64,000 nucleotides of DNA from Sinorhizobium saheli (GTDB lineage Bacteria > Pseudomonadota > Alphaproteobacteria > Rhizobiales > Rhizobiaceae). The notes beneath the pieces are model-generated. The model did no database searches. It was not told where the DNA came from and was given only the letters and a program-made list of their open reading frames with translations. This document shows, piece after piece, positions 10,217 through 18,361 of the stretch. Both the position numbers and the translations under genes were made by a program. The stretch covers positions 1 to 64,000 of the forward strand of contig NZ_LNQB01000071.1 in NCBI RefSeq assembly GCF_001651875.1, given 5' to 3'. The number at the start of each line of letters is the position of its first letter. Within the stretch, counting starts at the first letter, position 1.

Positions 10217-11647
10217 ATGCCGACGATGATTGACGAGCACCATATCGACGCGCTGACCAGGCTTCTTGGCGACAAGGGCGTCGTCACGCGCCCCGAGGAC
10301 AGGGAAGCCTATGAGGTGGGCGCGCGCTACGACCGCGGCCGCGCCGCCGCCGTCCTGCGCCCGGCGACGACGGCGGAGGTTTCCGCCGCGGTCTCCTATT
10401 GCGTGCGCAACGGCATCGCCCTCGTCCCGCAGTCCGGCAATACCGGTCTCGTCTCCGGATCGACGCCGGACGGTTCCGGCGACGAGGTGGTGCTGAGCCT
10501 CGACCGGCTGACCCGGCAATTCGCGCTCGACCTCGACAATCGTTCGATCCGCATCGATGCGGGCTTTCGCCTGTCCGACCTCAACCGGCGCCTGGAGGAG
10601 CACGGCCTGTTCTTCCCGATCGACCTTGGCGCCGACCCGCGTCTCGGCGGCATGATCGCCACCAACACGGGCGGCTCGCGCTTCCTGAAATATGGTGACG
10701 TGCGCCGCAACACGCTGGGGCTGAAGGTGGTGCTCGCCGACGCGGCGGGCACGGTGCTCGACCTCGGCTCGGAGCTGCGCAAGAACAATACCGGGGTCGA
10801 CTGGAAGCAGCTCTTCATCGGCACGTCCGGCGCCTTCGGCATCGTCACCGAATGCGTCCTCAATCTCGAGCGCGTCCCGAAGCAGGCGGCGACCGCGCTG
10901 CTGGTGCCGGCGAGCGGAGCGCACGTGCTGCCGCTCCTGAACGCCATGGAAGAGCGCCTCGGCGCCTATCTCTCGGCCTTCGAGGGCATGTCGAGGAATG
11001 CGGTCGCCGCAGCCTTCGCCCATGTGCCGTCGCTCAAAAACCCGTTCCAGGGCGGCAGGATCCCCGACTACGTGATCCTCGCCGAAATCGCCCGCACCTC
11101 CGCGCCGCGCGAGGGCGAGCAGCCGCTCGACGCGGTCCTCGAAAGCGTGCTTGCGGAAATCTGGGAGATGGAAGGAGCGCCGCTCGCCGATGCCTTTGTC
11201 GGCCCGCCCCACGAGATCTGGGCGCTGCGCCACGCGTTGTCGGAAGGGGTCAAGCACCTCGGCAAGCTGATCGCCTTCGATCTTTCCTTCCGCCGGGGTG
11301 ACATCATGGCCTTCTGCGACCATATGAAGGCGGAAATGCCGGAGAAGTTCCCGGGCGTCACCGTCTGCGACTTCGGCCATATCGGCGACGGCGGCGTCCA
11401 TTTCAACCTGGTCGTCGCGAAGGACAGTCCGCTTGCGGCCGATCCGACCTTCGATGAGCGGCTGCGCGAATGGGTCTTCGCGGTCGCGGTCGAGCAGTAT
11501 CACGGCAGCTTCAGCGCGGAACACGCGATCGGCCGCCGCAACCAGGCAGTTTACGATTTCTACACACCGGAAAAAATGAAAGAGATGGCCGCCGGCCTGA
11601 AGACGTTCACCTCGCCGGGAAAGCTCGGCAGCGCGCGCTTCGGCTAG
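10217..11647 (+). CDS. FAD-linked D-2-hydroxyglutarate dehydrogenase
   Basis: 476-residue flavoprotein of the FAD-binding PCMH / FAD-oxidase C family (GlcD, D-lactate and D-2-hydroxyglutarate dehydrogenases). The FAD-binding half contains PQSGNTGLVSGS and NTGGSRFLKYGDVR; the C-terminal half contains the metal/substrate motif GHIGDGGVHFN and the AEHAIGRRN signature. In this context it most likely oxidises the D-2-hydroxyglutarate made by the upstream DUF1338 enzyme to 2-oxoglutarate, feeding the TCA cycle. Its start lies one base after the hglS stop, which suggests translational coupling. D-lactate or glycolate dehydrogenase cannot be excluded from sequence alone. Confidence 0.8.
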   Translation: MPTMIDEHHIDALTRLLGDKGVVTRPEDREAYEVGARYDRGRAAAVLRPATTAEVSAAVSYCVRNGIALVPQSGNTGLVSGSTPDGSGDEVVLSLDRLTRQFALDLDNRSIRIDAGFRLSDLNRRLEEHGLFFPIDLGADPRLGGMIATNTGGSRFLKYGDVRRNTLGLKVVLADAAGTVLDLGSELRKNNTGVDWKQLFIGTSGAFGIVTECVLNLERVPKQAATALLVPASGAHVLPLLNAMEERLGAYLSAFEGMSRNAVAAAFAHVPSLKNPFQGGRIPDYVILAEIARTSAPREGEQPLDAVLESVLAEIWEMEGAPLADAFVGPPHEIWALRHALSEGVKHLGKLIAFDLSFRRGDIMAFCDHMKAEMPEKFPGVTVCDFGHIGDGGVHFNLVVAKDSPLAADPTFDERLREWVFAVAVEQYHGSFSAEHAIGRRNQAVYDFYTPEKMKEMAAGLKTFTSPGKLGSARFG

Positions 11648-11677
11648 GCCGCCCAAGCAAGATGGGAGTCAGATGAC

Positions 11678-13210
11678 ATGAACATTGCAGCCAAGAAAGT
11701 CGACGTCGCCAGGGAGGCGGCCGTCCTCCTCGAGAAACTGGGCGTCGCGAGCGATCTCTATACCGGCGGCGCCATGCCGTCCTTCAGCCCGGTCACCGGC
11801 GAGCAGATCGCCAGCCTGAAGACCGTCTCGGCCGCAGGGGCCGCGGAGAAGATCGAAAAGGCCGACGCGGCCTTCCGCGCCTGGCGGCTGGTGCCGGCGC
11901 CGAAGCGCGGCGAGCTCGTCCGCCTGCTCGGCGAGGAACTGCGTGCCGTCAAGGCCGATCTCGGCCGGCTCGTCTCGATCGAGGCCGGCAAGATCCCGTC
12001 GGAAGGGCTCGGCGAAGTACAGGAGATGATCGACATCTGCGATTTCGCCGTCGGGCTTTCGCGCCAGCTCTACGGCCTGACGATCGCCACCGAGCGTCCC
12101 GGCCACCGGATGATGGAGACCTGGCACCCGCTCGGCGTCGTCGGCATCATCTCGGCCTTCAACTTCCCCGTCGCCGTCTGGTCGTGGAACGCGGCGCTGG
12201 CGCTCGTCTGCGGCGATGCGGTCGTCTGGAAGCCGTCGGAAAAGACGCCGCTCACCGCGCTTGCCTGCCAGGCGATCCTCGAACGCGCCATCGCCCGCTT
12301 CGGCGATGCGCCCGAAGGCCTGTCGCAGGTGCTGATCGGCGACCGGGCGATCGGCGAGGTCCTCGTCGACCATCCGAAGGTGCCGCTGGTCTCGGCGACC
12401 GGCTCCACCCGCATGGGCCGCGAGGTCGGTCCGCGGCTTGCCAAGCGCTTCGCCCGCGCCATCCTCGAGCTCGGCGGCAACAATGCCGGCATCGTCTGCC
12501 CGTCCGCCGATCTCGACATGGCGCTCCGCGCCATCGCCTTCGGCGCCATGGGCACCGCCGGCCAGCGCTGCACGACGCTGCGCCGTCTCTTCGTCCATGA
12601 GAGCGTCTATGACCAGCTCGTGCCGCGGCTGAAGAAGGCCTACCAGTCGGTCTCCGTCGGCAACCCGCTGGAGACGACCGCGCTCGTCGGCCCGCTCGTC
12701 GACAAGGCCGCCTTCGACAACATGCAGAAGGCGATCGCCGAGGCGAAAGGGCACGGCGGCGTGGTCACCGGCGGAGAACGCGTCGAACTCGGCTACGAGA
12801 ACGGCTTCTACGTCAAGCCGGCGCTCGTCGAAATGCCGAAGCAGGAGGGCCCGGTGCTGGAAGAGACCTTCGCGCCGATCCTCTATGTCATCAAGTACAG
12901 CGACTTCGACGCGGTGCTCGCCGAGCACAATGCGGTTGCCGCGGGGCTTTCCTCCTCGATCTTCACCCGCGACATGCAGGAATCGGAGCGCTTCCTCGCG
13001 GCCGACGGCTCCGATTGCGGCATCGCCAACGTCAACATCGGCACCTCGGGCGCGGAAATCGGCGGCGCCTTCGGTGGCGAGAAGGAGACCGGCGGCGGCC
13101 GCGAATCCGGCTCCGACGCCTGGAAGGCCTATATGCGCCGGGCCACCAACACGGTGAACTATTCGAAGGCTCTGCCGCTGGCGCAGGGCGTCTCGTTCGA
13201 CATTGAATAG
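11678..13210 (+). CDS. amaB: L-2-aminoadipate-6-semialdehyde dehydrogenase (AmaB-like, ALDH7)
   Basis: 510-residue NAD(P)-dependent aldehyde dehydrogenase of the antiquitin (ALDH7) class, close in length to P. putida AmaB. Catalytic elements are visible: NFPVAVWSWN and KPSEKTPL in the cofactor fold, the general-base Glu in LELGGNNA, and the nucleophile Cys in GTAGQRCTTLRR. The conserved C-terminal GGAFGGEKETGGGRESGSD loop is present. It would oxidise 2-aminoadipate semialdehyde (from lysine or pipecolate) to 2-aminoadipate. It lies 30 bases after the dehydrogenase gene and before aatB, so the operon encodes four consecutive steps. Its TAG stop falls inside a short tandem repeat. Confidence 0.83.
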   Translation: MNIAAKKVDVAREAAVLLEKLGVASDLYTGGAMPSFSPVTGEQIASLKTVSAAGAAEKIEKADAAFRAWRLVPAPKRGELVRLLGEELRAVKADLGRLVSIEAGKIPSEGLGEVQEMIDICDFAVGLSRQLYGLTIATERPGHRMMETWHPLGVVGIISAFNFPVAVWSWNAALALVCGDAVVWKPSEKTPLTALACQAILERAIARFGDAPEGLSQVLIGDRAIGEVLVDHPKVPLVSATGSTRMGREVGPRLAKRFARAILELGGNNAGIVCPSADLDMALRAIAFGAMGTAGQRCTTLRRLFVHESVYDQLVPRLKKAYQSVSVGNPLETTALVGPLVDKAAFDNMQKAIAEAKGHGGVVTGGERVELGYENGFYVKPALVEMPKQEGPVLEETFAPILYVIKYSDFDAVLAEHNAVAAGLSSSIFTRDMQESERFLAADGSDCGIANVNIGTSGAEIGGAFGGEKETGGGRESGSDAWKAYMRRATNTVNYSKALPLAQGVSFDIE

Positions 13211-13250
13211 TTGGCGACATCGAATGATTGGCGGCATCGAATAATCGAAT
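13205..13250. repeat. 17-bp imperfect tandem repeat
   Basis: Unit 1 is GAATAGTTGGCGACATC (13205-13221) and unit 2 is GAATGATTGGCGGCATC (13222-13238), 14 of 17 identical. A third copy starts with GAATAAT and degenerates. The amaB stop codon is inside unit 1. The array fills most of the short gap before the aatB ribosome binding site. Confidence 0.7.
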
Positions 13251-13260
13251 AGGATCGGCC

Positions 13261-14493
13261 ATGACCATCAATGCAACGGTCAAGGAGGCGGGCTTTCGGC
13301 CCGCCTCGCGGATCGCCTCGATCGGCGTTTCGGAAATCCTGAAGATCGGCGCCCGCGCCAGCGCGATGAAGCGCGAGGGCAAGCCGGTGATCATTCTCGG
13401 CGCCGGCGAGCCGGATTTCGACACGCCCGACCACGTCAAGGAAGCCGCTGCGGAAGCGATCTGGCGTGGCGAGACGAAATATACGGCCCTCGACGGCACG
13501 CCGGAACTGAAGAAGGCGATCCGCGAAAAGTTCCAGCGCGAGAACGGCCTCGCCTACGAGCTCGACGAGATCACGGTCGCGACCGGCGCCAAGCAGATCC
13601 TGTTCAACGCCATGATGGCGTCGATCAATCCCGGCGACGAGGTGATCATCCCGACGCCCTACTGGACCTCCTATTCGGACATCGTCCAGATCGCAGAAGG
13701 CAAGCCGGTGCTGATCGCCTGCGATGCCTCGTCCGGCTTCCGCCTGACTGCGGACAAGCTCGAGGCGGCGATCACGCCGAGGACGCGCTGGGTGCTGTTG
13801 AATTCCCCCTCGAACCCGTCCGGCGCCGCCTACGGCGCTATCGACTACCGGCCGCTCCTCGACGTGCTGCTGAAGCATCCGCATGTCTGGCTGCTCGTCG
13901 ACGACATGTACGAGCACATCGTCTATGACGGCTTCCGCTTCGTCACGCCGGCTGAGCTCGAGCCGCGGCTGAAAGAACGCACGCTCACCGTCAACGGCGT
14001 CTCCAAGGCCTATGCGATGACCGGCTGGCGCATCGGCTATGCCGGCGGCCCGCGCGATCTCATCAAGGCGATGGCCGTCGTCCAGAGCCAGGCGACCTCC
14101 TGCCCGTCATCCGTGAGCCAGGCAGCCTCGGTCGCCGCACTCAACGGCCCGCAGGATTTCCTGAAGGAGCGCACCGCGAGCTTCCAGCGCCGCCGGGATC
14201 TCGTCGTCAAAGGGCTGAACGCCATCGACGGCCTCGATTGCCGGGTTCCGGAAGGCGCCTTCTACACCTTCTCGGGCTGCGCCGGCATGCTCGGCCGGGT
14301 GACGCCCGGCGGCAGGACGATCGAGACGGATACGGACTTCTGCGCCTATCTGCTCGACGACGCCCACGTCGCCGTCGTCCCGGGCTCGGCCTTCGGCCTT
14401 TCGCCCTATTTCCGCATCTCCTATGCGACGTCCGAGGCGGAGCTCACGGAAGCGCTCACCCGCATCGCCGCCGCCTGCGCGCGGCTTTCGTGA
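13261..14493 (+). CDS. aatB: aspartate aminotransferase B / probable 2-aminoadipate aminotransferase
   Basis: 410-residue PLP-dependent class I/II aminotransferase that closely matches my memory of Sinorhizobium meliloti AatB. The PLP lysine is in VNGVSKAYAMTGWRIGY, the cofactor Asp/Tyr loop is LVDDMYEH, and NSPSNPSG binds the cofactor phosphate side. The ATG at 13261 has AGGA 10 bases upstream and gives the family N-terminus; the longer frame from 13228 adds 11 unlikely residues. AatB was described as an aspartate aminotransferase. Its position after amaB and in an operon with hglS suggests it also, or mainly, converts 2-aminoadipate to 2-oxoadipate. The intergenic repeat that follows may act as a hairpin. 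Confidence 0.88.
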   Translation: MTINATVKEAGFRPASRIASIGVSEILKIGARASAMKREGKPVIILGAGEPDFDTPDHVKEAAAEAIWRGETKYTALDGTPELKKAIREKFQRENGLAYELDEITVATGAKQILFNAMMASINPGDEVIIPTPYWTSYSDIVQIAEGKPVLIACDASSGFRLTADKLEAAITPRTRWVLLNSPSNPSGAAYGAIDYRPLLDVLLKHPHVWLLVDDMYEHIVYDGFRFVTPAELEPRLKERTLTVNGVSKAYAMTGWRIGYAGGPRDLIKAMAVVQSQATSCPSSVSQAASVAALNGPQDFLKERTASFQRRRDLVVKGLNAIDGLDCRVPEGAFYTFSGCAGMLGRVTPGGRTIETDTDFCAYLLDDAHVAVVPGSAFGLSPYFRISYATSEAELTEALTRIAAACARLS

Positions 14494-14517
14494 GTTAGAC
14501 GGAAGAGTCGCGGAAAA

Positions 14518-14680
14518 AAGCCCCTCCCCAACCCCTCCCCACAAGGGGGAGGGGCTTAACCTGCCGCACCCACTCCCCCTCTACTTTGGACCGTTTCAAC
14601 GAACTCGAGCTTGGAAAATGGCAGTCGGGCGCAGCAGGCGCCAAAGCCCCTCCCCCTTGTGGGGAGGGGTTGGGGAGGGG
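14518..14680. repeat. inverted pair of C/G-rich intergenic repeats
   Basis: A block reading AAGCCCCTCCCCAACCCC and onward (14518-14557) is repeated in inverted orientation at 14643-14680, each arm itself containing the CCCCACAAGGGG type palindrome. It lies between the convergent 3' ends of aatB and the XRE-cupin gene and can form a large hairpin. The same element type occurs at 16773-16924 and 44907-45064 in this window. Confidence 0.75.
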
Positions 14681-14704
14681 TCTCTTTGCGCCTATTGAAC
14701 AGGG

Positions 14705-15253
14705 TCAAAACGTCGGCGGCGTGCAGGCGCTGATCACCTCGCAGGGGACCGGCCCGACGCAGCGGAAGCGGTGGGGACGGCGGCTTTCGAAATAATAGGC
14801 GTCTCCCGGCCCGAGGACGCGCCGCTCGTCGTCGACGGTTACCTCCAGCCGGCCGGAAAGCACGATGCCGCCCTCCTCGCCCTCGTGCACGAGCGGTACC
14901 TTGCCGGTGTCGGCGCCCGGCTGGTAGCACTCCTTCAATATCTGCAGGCTGCGGCCGAAGAGATTGTCGCCGATCTGGCGATAGGAGATCGGCCCTTTGC
15001 CGATTTCGACCAGCTCGTCGGCCGCATAGAAGGCCTTGCGCGGCTTCTCCGGCTCGAAGGAGAAGAACTCCGCGAGCCCGATCGGAATGCCGTCGAGAAT
15101 GCGCTTGAGCGCCCCGACCGAAGGGTTGGAGGCATTCGATTCGATCAGCGAGATGGTGGAGTTGGTGACGCCCGCCCGCTTGGCAAGCTCGCGCTGGGAG
15201 AGATTGTGCGCCAGCCGCACATGGCGCAGGCGGTTGCCGATATCGACGCTCAT
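14705..15253 (-). CDS. XRE-family regulator with C-terminal cupin domain
   Basis: 182 residues. The N-terminal XRE-type HTH (about residues 5-60) contains RLRHVRLAHNLSQRELAKRAG and the recognition helix TNSTISLIES; the C-terminal half is a small cupin with VPLVHEGEEGGIVLSG and LGPGDAYYFES, the PuuR-like layout. The ATG at 15253 fits the family start; the frame extends upstream to 15304 without support. The gene is divergent from a class III aminotransferase, and two similar TTCGG-containing sites lie in the gap, so it most likely represses that gene and itself, with an amine or amino acid as ligand in the cupin. The ligand is inferred only. Confidence 0.85.
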   Translation of the reverse strand: MSVDIGNRLRHVRLAHNLSQRELAKRAGVTNSTISLIESNASNPSVGALKRILDGIPIGLAEFFSFEPEKPRKAFYAADELVEIGKGPISYRQIGDNLFGRSLQILKECYQPGADTGKVPLVHEGEEGGIVLSGRLEVTVDDERRVLGPGDAYYFESRRPHRFRCVGPVPCEVISACTPPTF

Positions 15254-15267
15254 CGCGTACTCCGGTG

Positions 15268-15296
15268 TTGACCTTGTTCGGAATACCGAAACTCTA
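15268..15296 (+). promoter_or_regulatory. promoter with embedded operator before the aminotransferase
   Basis: TTGACC (15268-15273) and ACTCTA (15291-15296) are spaced by 17 bases. The spacer contains the palindrome TTCGG-AATA-CCGAA (15277-15290), so a bound regulator would cover the promoter core. The -10 match is poor. Confidence 0.45.
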
Positions 15297-15349
15297 CCAA
15301 ACACGATCTAGGAAATACAATAGCTTAGGCGACTTCAGAAAAGGACTTG

Positions 15350-15363
15350 TTCGGAAATCCAAA
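15350..15363. promoter_or_regulatory. second candidate operator
   Basis: TTCGGAAATCCAAA follows CTTG exactly as in the upstream site; the two share CTTGTTCGGAA and the following CC.AA. It is a half-degenerate second copy of the probable XRE-cupin operator, located about 40 bases before the aminotransferase start. Confidence 0.4.
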
Positions 15364-15401
15364 TCATGGCGTCAATCGCCTCACCGACAGGAGGATTGCC
15401 C

Positions 15402-16739
15402 ATGAACGCCCACGACAAGCCCAACGCCCCGGTTCTCGACAGCTACTGGATGCCCTTCACCGCCAACCGCCAGTTCAAGGCCGCACCCCGCCTGCTCGCC
15501 TCGGCCGAGGGCATGCACTACACAAGCATCGACGGCCGGACGATCCTCGACGGCACCGCCGGTCTCTGGTGCGTCAATGCGGGGCACGGCCGCCGGCAGA
15601 TCGCCGCCGCCGTCGAGCGGCAGCTGACGACGATGGATTATGCCCCCTCCTTCCAATTGGGCCATCCGATCGCCTTCGATTTCGCCGAGCGGCTGGCCGA
15701 GATCGCCCCGGGCCCGGCCGGCGCCAAGCTCGACCGGATCTTCTTCACCGGCTCCGGCTCGGAATCGGTCGACACGGCCTTGAAGATCGCGCTCGCCTAT
15801 CAGCGCTCGATCGGCCAGGGCACCCGCACCCGGCTGATCGGCCGTGAGCGCGGCTATCACGGCGTCGGCTTCGGCGGCATTTCGGTCGGCGGCATCCTCA
15901 ACAACCGCCGCGTCTTCCCGCAGCTTGCCGGCTCCGACCACCTGCGCCACACCCACGACCTTGCGAAGAACGCCTTCGTCAAGGGCCAGCCGGAGCATAG
16001 CGCCGAGCTTGCCGACGACCTCGAAAGGCTCGTGGCGCTGCACGGCGCCGAGACGATCGCCGCCTGCATCGTCGAGCCGGTGGCCGGCTCGACCGGCGTG
16101 CTGATCCCGCCGAAGGGCTATCTCGAGCGGCTGCGCGCAATCTGCGACAGGCACGGCATCCTGTTGATCTTCGACGAGGTGATCACCGGCTTCGGCCGTC
16201 TCGGCGCCACCTTCGCGGCCGACTATTTCGGCGTCACGCCGGATATCGTCACCACCGCCAAGGGGCTGACCAACGGCGCGATCCCGATGGGCGCGGTCTT
16301 TGCGAGCCGCAAGGTGCACGACGCGCTGATGCACGGGCCGGAAGGCCAGATCGAGCTCTTCCACGGCTACACCTATTCCGGCCACCCGGCCGCCTGCGCC
16401 GCCGGCATCGCCACCCTCGACATCTATCGCGACGAGGGCCTTATGACCCGCGCCGCCGAGCTGCAGGAGGACTGGCACGCGGCGATGCATTCGCTGAACG
16501 GCCTGCCGCACGTCATCGACATCCGCACCATCGGCCTCATCGCCGGCATCGAGCTCAGCCCACGCGACGGCGCGCCGGGAGCGCGCGCCTACGACGTCTT
16601 CGTCGATTGCTTCGAGCGCGGCCTGATGATCCGCGTCACCGGCGACATCATCGCCTTCTCGCCGCCGCTGATCGTCGAGAAGCAGCATATCGGCGAGATC
16701 GTCTCGATCCTCGGCGACGCGCTGAAGCGGGTGAAGTAA
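15402..16739 (+). CDS. class III PLP aminotransferase (omega-amino acid:pyruvate type)
   Basis: 445 residues. It belongs to the class III family with beta-alanine/omega-amino acid:pyruvate transaminases. The PLP-contact Asp is in LIFDEVITGFGRLG and the Schiff-base Lys is in TTAKGLTNGAIPMGA; the N-terminal WMPFTANRQFK pattern is typical of the beta-alanine:pyruvate group. The ATG at 15402 has AGGAGG 8 bases upstream; an upstream ATG at 15366 has none. It is divergent from the XRE-cupin regulator and monocistronic. Likely substrates are beta-alanine or another omega-amine with pyruvate as acceptor. The exact substrate cannot be read from sequence. Confidence 0.83.
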   Translation: MNAHDKPNAPVLDSYWMPFTANRQFKAAPRLLASAEGMHYTSIDGRTILDGTAGLWCVNAGHGRRQIAAAVERQLTTMDYAPSFQLGHPIAFDFAERLAEIAPGPAGAKLDRIFFTGSGSESVDTALKIALAYQRSIGQGTRTRLIGRERGYHGVGFGGISVGGILNNRRVFPQLAGSDHLRHTHDLAKNAFVKGQPEHSAELADDLERLVALHGAETIAACIVEPVAGSTGVLIPPKGYLERLRAICDRHGILLIFDEVITGFGRLGATFAADYFGVTPDIVTTAKGLTNGAIPMGAVFASRKVHDALMHGPEGQIELFHGYTYSGHPAACAAGIATLDIYRDEGLMTRAAELQEDWHAAMHSLNGLPHVIDIRTIGLIAGIELSPRDGAPGARAYDVFVDCFERGLMIRVTGDIIAFSPPLIVEKQHIGEIVSILGDALKRVK

Positions 16740-16772
16740 CCGGTTCGATACCTGCAAGTGAATCGCAGGACA

Positions 16773-16924
16773 AGGCCCCTCCCCACCCCTCCCCACAGGT
16801 GGGAGGGGCTTGCCTGCGGCACCGTCTCCACCCAGTTTCGTCGTTTCGACGGGTTGGACGGCTCGATGATGGCAGGCGGCTGCAGCGCGCACCGAAGCCC
16901 CTCCCACCTGGTTGGGGAGGGGTC
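16773..16924. repeat. inverted pair of C/G-rich intergenic repeats
   Basis: The segment containing CCCCTCCCCACAGGTGGGA (16773-16811) recurs inverted at 16895-16924 as CCCCTCCCACCTGGTTGGG. It lies between the convergent ends of the aminotransferase and glycerate kinase genes, as at 14518-14680. Confidence 0.7.
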
Positions 16925-16951
16925 TTGCTCCACCCGATGCCCTGAACCAAA

Positions 16952-18223
16952 TCACCGGATCAATATCGCCCGGAAATCATTGACGTTGGTGCCGGTCGGG
17001 CCGGGAACGAAAAGGTCGTTGCTCGCCGCGAAGGCCGACCAGGCGTCGTGGCGGGCGAGATGGGCGCGCGGGTCGATGCCGGCCGCGCGCATGCGGGCGA
17101 CGCTTTTCCCGTCGGCGAAGGCGCCGGCATTGTCCTCCGAGCCGTCGATGCCGTCCGTGTCCGCTGCCAGCGCATCGATGCCCGTAACTCCGTCGATATC
17201 GAGCGCCAGCGACAGGAGGAACTCGCTGTTGCGCCCGCCCTTGCCGTAATCGTTGCCGGAGATCGTCACCGTCGTCTCGCCGCCGGAAAGCAGCACGACC
17301 GGCTTGCCAAACGGCCGACCGCGCAAGGCCACCTCGCGGGCGAGCGCGGCATGCATGCGGCCGATGTCGCGCGCCTCGCCCTCGATCGCATCGGAAAGGA
17401 TCATCGCCTCGAGGCCGAGTGCCCGGGCGCGCGCCGCCGCCGCTTCGAGCGACACGCTCGCCGAGGCGATCACGTGAATTTCGTTGCCGGCAAAGCCGGG
17501 ATCGTCGGGCTGCGGTGCGCGCGCGGCTTCGGAGGAAAGATGCGCCATCACCCGCTCGGGGAGCGCCATGCCATAACGCGCGACGATCTCGCGCGCCTCT
17601 TCGAGGCTCGACCGGTCCGGCACGGTCGGGCCGGAGGCGACGAAGGCGGGGTCGTCGCCCGGAACGTCGGAGACGACGAGGCTGACGACGCGGGCCGGCG
17701 CGGCGGCCAAGGCAAGCCGCCCGCCCTTGATCCTGGAGACATGCTTGCGCACGACGTTCATCGCCGAGATCGGCGCCCCGGAGGCAAGCAGCGCCCGGTT
17801 GACGGCGATCTCGTCCTCGAGCGTCAATCCATCCGGCGGCGCCGGCAGCAGCGCCGAGCCGCCGCCGGAGACGAGCGCCACGACGAGGTCGTCCGCCGTC
17901 AGGCCCTCGACCTGCTTGAGGAGCGACGAGGAGGCGACGAGGCCTGCCTCGTCCGGCACCGGATGGGCCGATTGCAGCACCCGGATGCGCTCGCATTCTT
18001 CGATCGGGCCATGGCGCGCGACGACGTTGCCTTCGAGCGGTCCGTCCCAGAGGCGCTCGAAGGCGGCCGCCATCTGGCTTGCCGCCTTGCCGGCGCCGAC
18101 GACGATCGTGCGCCCTTTCGGCCGCTGCGGCAGATGCGCCCGAATGGCGGCTTCAGGATCGGCCGCGGCGACGGCAGTCTCGAAGAGGGAGGTCAGGAAG
18201 GAGCGCGGCTCGATCGATGTCAT
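16952..18223 (-). CDS. ttuD: glycerate 2-kinase (MOFRL family, TtuD/GckA-like)
   Basis: 423 residues with the two-domain glycerate-kinase / MOFRL layout. The N-terminal part has VVGAGKAASQMAAAFE and ALVSGGGSALLPAP; the middle has NVVRKHVSRIKGGRLA; the C-terminal MOFRL part has LLSGGETTVTI and GGRNSEFLLSLAL with DTDGIDGSEDNAGA. The family phosphorylates D-glycerate to 2-phosphoglycerate; older annotations call it hydroxypyruvate reductase TtuD. It lies 138 bases downstream of a GMC oxidoreductase on the same strand and could be the last gene of the sugar catabolic locus, consuming a C3 product. The separate gap leaves operon membership open. Confidence 0.83.
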   Translation of the reverse strand: MTSIEPRSFLTSLFETAVAAADPEAAIRAHLPQRPKGRTIVVGAGKAASQMAAAFERLWDGPLEGNVVARHGPIEECERIRVLQSAHPVPDEAGLVASSSLLKQVEGLTADDLVVALVSGGGSALLPAPPDGLTLEDEIAVNRALLASGAPISAMNVVRKHVSRIKGGRLALAAAPARVVSLVVSDVPGDDPAFVASGPTVPDRSSLEEAREIVARYGMALPERVMAHLSSEAARAPQPDDPGFAGNEIHVIASASVSLEAAAARARALGLEAMILSDAIEGEARDIGRMHAALAREVALRGRPFGKPVVLLSGGETTVTISGNDYGKGGRNSEFLLSLALDIDGVTGIDALAADTDGIDGSEDNAGAFADGKSVARMRAAGIDPRAHLARHDAWSAFAASNDLFVPGPTGTNVNDFRAILIR

Positions 18224-18361
18224 GAATCAATCCGGAAGTTCGAGGTCGTAAACGTGCGCACCTTGGACGCGGCCTTCGGCCGCCGCAACCAATTTTGCGC
18301 CGGTACGGCGATGATCTGCGCCGTTGAGACAGGTTGGCGACGGCGGATCATCGCCGCCGTC

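Noticed and set aside
18339-18361. Hairpin GACGGCGG...CCGCCGTC as terminator of the GMC gene
   Set aside because: The stem is good, but no T tract follows on the minus strand and it overlaps the gene end.
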